Positions 60,243-64,000 of a DNA stretch of 64,000 nucleotides are shown one piece after another; position 1 is the stretch's first letter; each line of letters starts with the position of its first letter. The stretch is from Caldimonas tepidiphila (lineage in GTDB: Bacteria; Pseudomonadota; Gammaproteobacteria; Burkholderiales; Burkholderiaceae_C). Location of the stretch: assembly GCF_003569765.1 (NCBI RefSeq), contig NZ_QXMG01000013.1, forward strand, positions 1 to 64,000, given 5' to 3'. Below the pieces are notes generated by a model. It made no database searches, was not told the origin of the DNA, and worked only from the letters and a program-made list of their open reading frames with translations. The translations under genes and the position numbers were made by a program.

Positions 60243-60248
60243 ATTATA
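60243..60248 (-). promoter_or_regulatory. -10 element of the atp operon promoter
   Basis: TATAAT on the minus strand, 38 bp upstream of the atpI ATG, in an otherwise GC-rich gap. Predicted transcription would start near 60236. Confidence 0.5.
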
Positions 60249-60405
60249 TACGTGGAAACCCGATCCGGCCTACCCGCGCTTGTCGCGAGCGCCCCGTCCC
60301 GGTGCGTTGCCTTGTCGAAGGCGGGCGCGAGCTTGGGGCCTTTGGCTTGCAGTTGCCTTGCGCCCCTGGGGTGAACCCGGAGCTGTCACTGGGAAGACAC
60401 ACCGG

Positions 60406-60427
60406 GCCGTTGCCGAATTGCAACGGC
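60406..60427. repeat. 22-bp inverted repeat upstream of the atp operon
   Basis: GCCGTTGC-CGAATT-GCAACGGC has exact 8-bp arms and a 6-bp centre. No T-run follows on either strand. It may end the SMP-30 transcript or be a regulator site. Confidence 0.6.
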
Positions 60428-60512
60428 TCGCTGCCTCATTTGTGCGCGCAGCGGCGTTCAGTTTTGCGCCGCAGGGATGCAATGCGGCGGCGGAGGCCCG
60501 GGAATGTTTCGT

Positions 60513-61421
60513 TCAGCCGGCGTAGCCGCTTGCCGGCAGGCCGGCGACCCCCACCTCGATCTGCAGCACCTGTCCGGCCCAGGGCTGGGCCGCGAGCTCC
60601 TCGGCCGGGCGCTTCTGCCGCGCTGTCGTGACATAGAGGGTCTTCAGCCCGGGACCGCCGAAGCAGGGCATCGTCGGGCAGCGCACCGGCAGCCGGATCT
60701 CGCGCAGCAGCTCGCCCGCTGGCGACAGCTGCACGAGCCGTCCGCCCTCGTACATCGCCGCCCAGTAGTTGCCGTCGGCGTCGACCGCGCCGCCATCGGG
60801 CCGCCCGCCGTACTCGTCGAGCGGCTGGCCGTCGCGCCGGGGCTCGAACTGCGCGAACACGCGCCGGTTCGACGCGCGGCCGCTCGCCGGGTCGAAGTCG
60901 AGCGCGAAGATGCTGTGGCTGGTGGTGTCGCTCCAGTACATCGTGCGGCCGTCCGGGCTCCAGGCCAGTCCGTTCGAGACGGTGATGCCGTCGGCCTCTC
61001 GGCTGAGCACGCCGTCGGTGCCGAGCCGGTAGAGCGCGGCCAGCGGCGGGCGGCGCGGCTCGTAGAGCGTGCCGCACCAGAAGCGCCCGGCCGGGTCGCA
61101 CTTGCCGTCGTTGAAGCGCTCGCATGCCGGGTCGTAGGGCGCGGCGGCCAGCAGCGCGCGCGCGCCGCGGCCCGGGTCGAAGCGCCAGATGCCGTTGCGC
61201 ATCGCCAGCAGCAGGCCGCCATCGCGCGCCGGCGCGGCGCAGGCGAGCTCGCTGTCGAAATCCCACTGCGCCAGCGCGCCGCCCTCGGCCTGCCAGCGGT
61301 GGAGCCGGGCGGCCGGGATGTCGCACCAATACAGTGCCTGCTCCGAGGGGTGCCAGAACGGCGACTCGCCGAGCTCGCAATGCGGGGCGGCGAGCGGTTT
61401 CACGGGGGGCGTGGCGTTCAT
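60513..61421 (-). CDS. SMP-30/gluconolactonase-family protein
   Basis: A 302-residue six-bladed beta-propeller of the SMP-30/gluconolactonase/LRE family (sugar lactone hydrolysis). Metal-site residues are visible: Glu in C-E-L-G-E-S-P-F-W near 17, Asn in N-G-L-A-W-S-P-D-G near 148, and Asp in A-V-D-A-D-G-N-Y-W near 208. The blade pattern Y-W-S-D-T is present. There is no signal peptide. The substrate lactone is not clear; no sugar catabolic operon is adjacent. GNAT and cytochrome genes follow upstream on the same strand. Confidence 0.9.
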   Translation of the reverse strand: MNATPPVKPLAAPHCELGESPFWHPSEQALYWCDIPAARLHRWQAEGGALAQWDFDSELACAAPARDGGLLLAMRNGIWRFDPGRGARALLAAAPYDPACERFNDGKCDPAGRFWCGTLYEPRRPPLAALYRLGTDGVLSREADGITVSNGLAWSPDGRTMYWSDTTSHSIFALDFDPASGRASNRRVFAQFEPRRDGQPLDEYGGRPDGGAVDADGNYWAAMYEGGRLVQLSPAGELLREIRLPVRCPTMPCFGGPGLKTLYVTTARQKRPAEELAAQPWAGQVLQIEVGVAGLPASGYAG

Positions 61422-61482
61422 CGACTTCCTCGCAAGGGTGGGTGCCGCCGCGCACCGTGGTGGACCGGGGCCCGGGGCGGGC

Positions 61483-61989
61483 TCAGTCCAGCTCCACCTT
61501 CAGGTAGTGCGCGCCCGGCAGCGGGTTGAAGTAGTAGGGCGGGATGCTCTCGAAGCCGAGCGTGGCGTACAGGCTGCGCGCCGCCTCCATCTCGTCGAGC
61601 GTGTCGAGCAGGATCACCGAGTAGCCGGCCTGCTGCGCGCCGTCGATCAGGGCCTGCGCCAGCACGCGCCCGAGCCCGAAGCGGCGGAACACCGGGCGCA
61701 CGAACAGGCGCCGCATCTCGCAGGCGTTGGCATAGTCCACGTCGGGCAGCGGCCGGAACGCGCCGCAGCCGGCGAGTTCGCCGTCGACGAAGGCCAGCAG
61801 CAACTGGCCGTGCGGCGCGGCGTACTCCCCGGGCAGCGTGGCGAGCTCGTGCCCGAAGTCCTGGAAGGCCAGCAGATCCTCCGGCAGCGTCTGCGCGTAC
61901 TCGCGAAGGATCTCGCGCGCCGCGTCGAGCAGCTCGGGGGTGTCGGGGCTGATCAGTTGTATCTGGGGGGAATCCATCGCAGCGGCCAT
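61483..61989 (-). CDS. GNAT-family N-acetyltransferase
   Basis: A 168-residue acetyltransferase. The acetyl-CoA-binding motif A is M-R-R-L-F-V-R-P-V-F-R-R-F-G-L-G-R-V-L (R-x-x-G-x-G/A type) near 95-112, with motif B near A-A-R-S-L-Y-A-T-L-G-F-E at 145. In-frame starts at 62004 (GTG), 61989 (ATG) and 61977 (ATG) are all possible; none has a clear Shine-Dalgarno. The acceptor substrate is unknown. Confidence 0.87.
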   Translation of the reverse strand: MAAAMDSPQIQLISPDTPELLDAAREILREYAQTLPEDLLAFQDFGHELATLPGEYAAPHGQLLLAFVDGELAGCGAFRPLPDVDYANACEMRRLFVRPVFRRFGLGRVLAQALIDGAQQAGYSVILLDTLDEMEAARSLYATLGFESIPPYYFNPLPGAHYLKVELD

Positions 61990-62022
61990 CGGCGGCCGGT
62001 TCACGCAGGACAGGCGTCGAGT

Positions 62023-62694
62023 CTAACTGCCCAGGCGCACCAGCCACATCACCGCGCCCGCGGATGCGGCCAGCAGCAGCAGCGCGAGCGCGCGCGTGGC
62101 GGGCGTGTCGGCGGACGCCGGCACCTGCCGCGCCTCTTCCGGCGCCAGTTCCTTGTCCCCGCGCAGCATCGGGCCGAGCAGGTTGCGACCCGCGTGCAGG
62201 CGGTGGAACAGGATCGCCGCGACATGCAGCGCGATCCAGCCCATCACCAGCAGCTCGCCGGGGCCGGTGTGCCAGGCGGTCAGGCGCTGGCTGGTCTCGC
62301 TCGCGACCAGCGGCGCGAGCGGCCCCGCGTTGAAGATCTCGTCGTCGGCGAACAGGCCGCTGCCGACCTGCGCGCCGAGCAGGGCGAGCAAGGCGAGCAC
62401 CGACAGGCTGCCGAGCGGATTGTGTCCGACCGTCTGCAGCAGGCCGGCACGGCCCCTCAGGTAGGCCCAGATTGCCGCCGGACCGAGGCTGAACGACGAG
62501 AAGCGCGACCAGCGCCCGCCGACCAGCCCCCACAGCACTCGGAACAGCAGCAGCGCCAGCACCGCGTAGCCGAAGCGGAAGTGCCACACCATCGCGTTGC
62601 CGCCAACCTTGCCGGAGACGAACAGGCCGAGCACCGCGGCGGCGAGCAGCCAGTGGAACAGCCGCGTGGGCAGGTCCCAGATGCGCACTTTCAT
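62023..62694 (-). CDS. Cytochrome b561-family di-haem b protein
   Basis: A 223-residue membrane protein with four or five helices of the bacterial cytochrome b561/Ni-Fe-hydrogenase b-type superfamily. Candidate haem histidines lie in L-F-H-W-L-L near 14, V-W-H-F-R-F-G-Y near 38, A-W-H-T-G near 138 and A-L-H-V-A-A-I-L-F-H-R-L-H near 155-165. It opens with V-R-I-W-D-L-P-T-R, the family start. GGAGA lies nine bases before the ATG. It is divergent from the cytochrome c' gene, with 180 bp between, a common pairing. It likely moves electrons between quinols and c-type cytochromes. Confidence 0.9.
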   Translation of the reverse strand: MKVRIWDLPTRLFHWLLAAAVLGLFVSGKVGGNAMVWHFRFGYAVLALLLFRVLWGLVGGRWSRFSSFSLGPAAIWAYLRGRAGLLQTVGHNPLGSLSVLALLALLGAQVGSGLFADDEIFNAGPLAPLVASETSQRLTAWHTGPGELLVMGWIALHVAAILFHRLHAGRNLLGPMLRGDKELAPEEARQVPASADTPATRALALLLLAASAGAVMWLVRLGS

Positions 62695-62874
62695 CTCTCG
62701 CGATCTCCTCTGATGCACGAAGGGGGCCATGGGCCGGCAAGGATAAGCGCAAACGCGAGGAGACATTTCCCAGCCGGCGGCTGTGGTGTTCCGCCCCTGC
62801 GGCCGCCCGTTCGCGGCACGAAGGCACCATGGTGCGCCGCCGGCGCACGGCGGAGAAGAACCCCAGGAGAATCC

Positions 62875-63354
62875 ATGAAACGCCAGATGCTCGCCCTCGC
62901 CGCCACCCTCGCCGCGCTGGGCGCGATGCCCACCGGGGCGCAGACCCTGTCCTTTGCGAAGGCGGAGGATGCGATCCGCTACCGCCAGGGCGCCTTCAAC
63001 GTGATGGGCGCGCACTTCTCGCGCCTTGGCGCGATGGCCAACGGCCGCGTGCCCTTCAACGCGAAGGCCGCCGCCGAGCACGCGGAGGTCGTCGAGACGC
63101 TGTCGCGCCTGCCCTGGTCCGCCTTCGGCGAGGGCACCGACAAGGGCGCCCCGCACCGCGCCGCGCCCGCGGTCTGGAGCGACAGCGCCAAGTTCAGGCA
63201 GGGAGCCGAGCGCATGCAGGCCGAGGTGGCCAAGCTCGGCACCGCCGCGAAGTCCGGCAACATCGACCAGTTCAAGGCCGCCTTCGGCGGCGCCGCGCAG
63301 AGTTGCAAGGCCTGCCACGACAACTTCCGCACCGAGCAGCGCTCCGGCGGCTGA
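62875..63354 (+). CDS. Cytochrome c'
   Basis: A 159-residue periplasmic class II cytochrome. Residues 1-23 are a signal peptide (ends T-G-A-Q). The four-helix bundle follows (A-I-R-Y-R-Q-G-A-F near 35; W-S-D near 101), with the single haem site near the C-terminus: C144-K-A-C147-H148. Cytochromes c' bind NO and protect against it, which fits the hcp/hcr genes in this window. A-G-G-A-G precedes the ATG by seven bases. Length is normal. Confidence 0.94.
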   Translation: MKRQMLALAATLAALGAMPTGAQTLSFAKAEDAIRYRQGAFNVMGAHFSRLGAMANGRVPFNAKAAAEHAEVVETLSRLPWSAFGEGTDKGAPHRAAPAVWSDSAKFRQGAERMQAEVAKLGTAAKSGNIDQFKAAFGGAAQSCKACHDNFRTEQRSGG

Positions 63355-63388
63355 GGCGCGGGGGCTTCATACCCGCGGCCCCTGGCCT

Positions 63389-63511
63389 GGCAAGCACGCG
63401 CGCGAACGGCACCTCGTCCACGTTGCGGCCTGTGAGCGCCAGCCCCACCACCTTGCCGCGCCAGCGCCCGCGCTGCTGCAAGGCCGCCGCAAGCGCGGCG
63501 CTGCCGGCGCT
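63389..63511 (-). pseudogene. C-terminal remnant of a threonine-dehydratase-like gene
   Basis: The minus-strand translation contains S-A-A-L-A-A-A-L-Q-Q, then G-K-V-V-G-L-A-L-T-G-R-N-V-D. This resembles the C-terminal end of fold-type II PLP threonine/serine dehydratases, where G-V-x-L-S-G-G-N-V-D is conserved. Upstream similarity stops near 63511, and the frame runs past the expected stop into the cytochrome c' gene. Only about 40 residues remain, so it is a decayed fragment. The identification rests on this short match. Confidence 0.45.
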
Positions 63512-63577
63512 GTTCGAGCAGGCGCTGGCGCTCTGCCTGGAACAGGCGCGCTTGCGCAGCGTCCGGCGGGCACGGGA

Positions 63578-63826
63578 GAGGCCGGGTGCCGCTTCACGTG
63601 CGACCCCGGCATGTCCGGATGGATCGACGCCGGTGTGGACAGCGACCGCCTCGTACAAGGCATGCTCGAGCACGAGGTGCTGCTCGCGCCGGGCTTGCTT
63701 TTCCGAGCGCAGCGCCCGCCGATCTCCTTGATGCGAATCAATCAGGTGGGCACCCAGGACGTTGCATTCTGGACCTTGTTCAATCGCTGCCGATGCGCCC
63801 TCCAGGAAGGAAGCGACAGGGACTGA
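63578..63826 (+). pseudogene. C-terminal remnant of a MocR-type (PLP aminotransferase-like) regulator
   Basis: In the plus frame ending at the TGA at 63824-63826, the translation runs G-C-R-F-T-C-D-P-G-M-S-G-W-I-D-A-G-V-D-S, then L-E-H-E-V-L-L-A-P-G, then L-M-R-I-N. This matches the last 80 residues of MocR-family proteins (GntR HTH plus aminotransferase domain). A piece in a different frame just upstream (Q-A-L-A-L-C-L-E-Q-A-R near 63502-63550) may belong to the same gene, implying a frameshift. The HTH and most of the aminotransferase domain are missing. Confidence 0.5.
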
Positions 63827-64000
63827 GCATGCCCGGGTTGCGAGTGGGCATCTCGCCCCCTCTTTTGCGACGGAATGCAACCAGTCGTAAAGTGGGGTCG
63901 TCTCCCTGCCACCTTGGTTTCATAGCAGCATCCATCCCGTCCAGACTGCATCGCAGCCGCTTCAACCCCTCTGTACCCTCATGTACGAACCGACCATTCC
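63827..64000. other. Right-edge noncoding sequence
   Basis: No complete gene is visible. The sequence is less GC-rich than average. An ATG at 63981 is open to the window edge (M-Y-E-P-T-I) and could start a gene, but it has no clear ribosome binding site. The short repeat GTAC-N6-GTAC lies at 63971-63984 around it. Confidence 0.3.

Larger units (their letters stand above)
60206..60512. promoter_or_regulatory. atp operon upstream region
   Basis: This 307-bp gap between atpI and the SMP-30 gene holds no convincing gene. On the minus strand a perfect -10 hexamer TATAAT lies at 60243-60248, with no good -35 at the usual spacing. Farther upstream is a 22-bp inverted repeat (60406-60427) and a weaker GCGGCG/CGCCGC stem (60451-60472). 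Confidence 0.55.

Overview
The window is a very GC-rich chromosomal segment (third codon positions almost always G or C) with densely packed genes. A full nine-gene F-type ATP synthase operon headed by atpI, a cytochrome b561/cytochrome c' pair, tandem YceI genes, an AEC carrier and many c-di-GMP and two-component proteins suggest a free-living, respiring, high-GC betaproteobacterium, probably Burkholderiales. That placement is inferred from gene content, not from a marker comparison. I saw no rRNA, tRNA, CRISPR array, transposase or prophage.

Layout. 0-7.7 kb: two YceI proteins, a patatin-like lipase, a GntP-type permease, a secreted nuclease, a DASS anion transporter and the MoxR-type ATPase ravA. 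7.7-12.1 kb: a di-haem cytochrome c peroxidase and an atypical Gly/Thr-rich lipoprotein lie between ravA and its partner viaA. 12.1-16.7 kb: a PAS hybrid histidine kinase and a KefC-type K+/H+ antiporter coupled to a KefF/KefG-like flavoprotein. 16.8-24.4 kb: a Crp/Fnr regulator, hcp and an hcr-like reductase (nitric oxide/hydroxylamine stress), facing a 1300-residue PAS/GAF hybrid kinase. Fnr/Dnr-type boxes precede both hcp and the kinase gene. 24.6-32.8 kb: Rep-like helicase, two YsnF/DUF2382 stress proteins, a PAP2 phosphatase, an AEC carrier, and catalase with an OxyR-like site and a 17-codon ORF in its leader.

33.0-43.8 kb: a signalling block. It holds a GGDEF/EAL protein with both catalytic signatures altered, then REC-PAS kinase, response regulator, Hpt protein, STAS anti-sigma antagonist and a membrane protein that fuses a PP2C phosphatase to an RsbW-like kinase domain. 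Two glycosyltransferases and an OmpR-type regulator follow. This looks like a phosphorelay feeding a partner switch beside envelope polysaccharide genes and is my best candidate for an undescribed system. 43.8-49.8 kb: priA, hemE, and LemA with two TPM-domain proteins. 49.9-52.6 kb: a periplasmic binding protein translationally coupled to an intact GGDEF-EAL protein, a second candidate sensory module.

52.8-60.2 kb: atpIBEFHAGDC on the minus strand, with a good terminator and a TATAAT element. 60.5-63.4 kb: SMP-30 lactonase, GNAT acetyltransferase, cytochrome b561 and cytochrome c'. The last 0.6 kb holds C-terminal remnants of a threonine-dehydratase-like gene and a MocR-type gene in divergent orientation, as if one deletion removed the 5' halves of a divergent pair.

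Many apparent long reading frames on the opposite strand are GC-driven shadows and are left out. Start sites were set by ribosome binding sites, signal peptides and family N-termini where these were visible.
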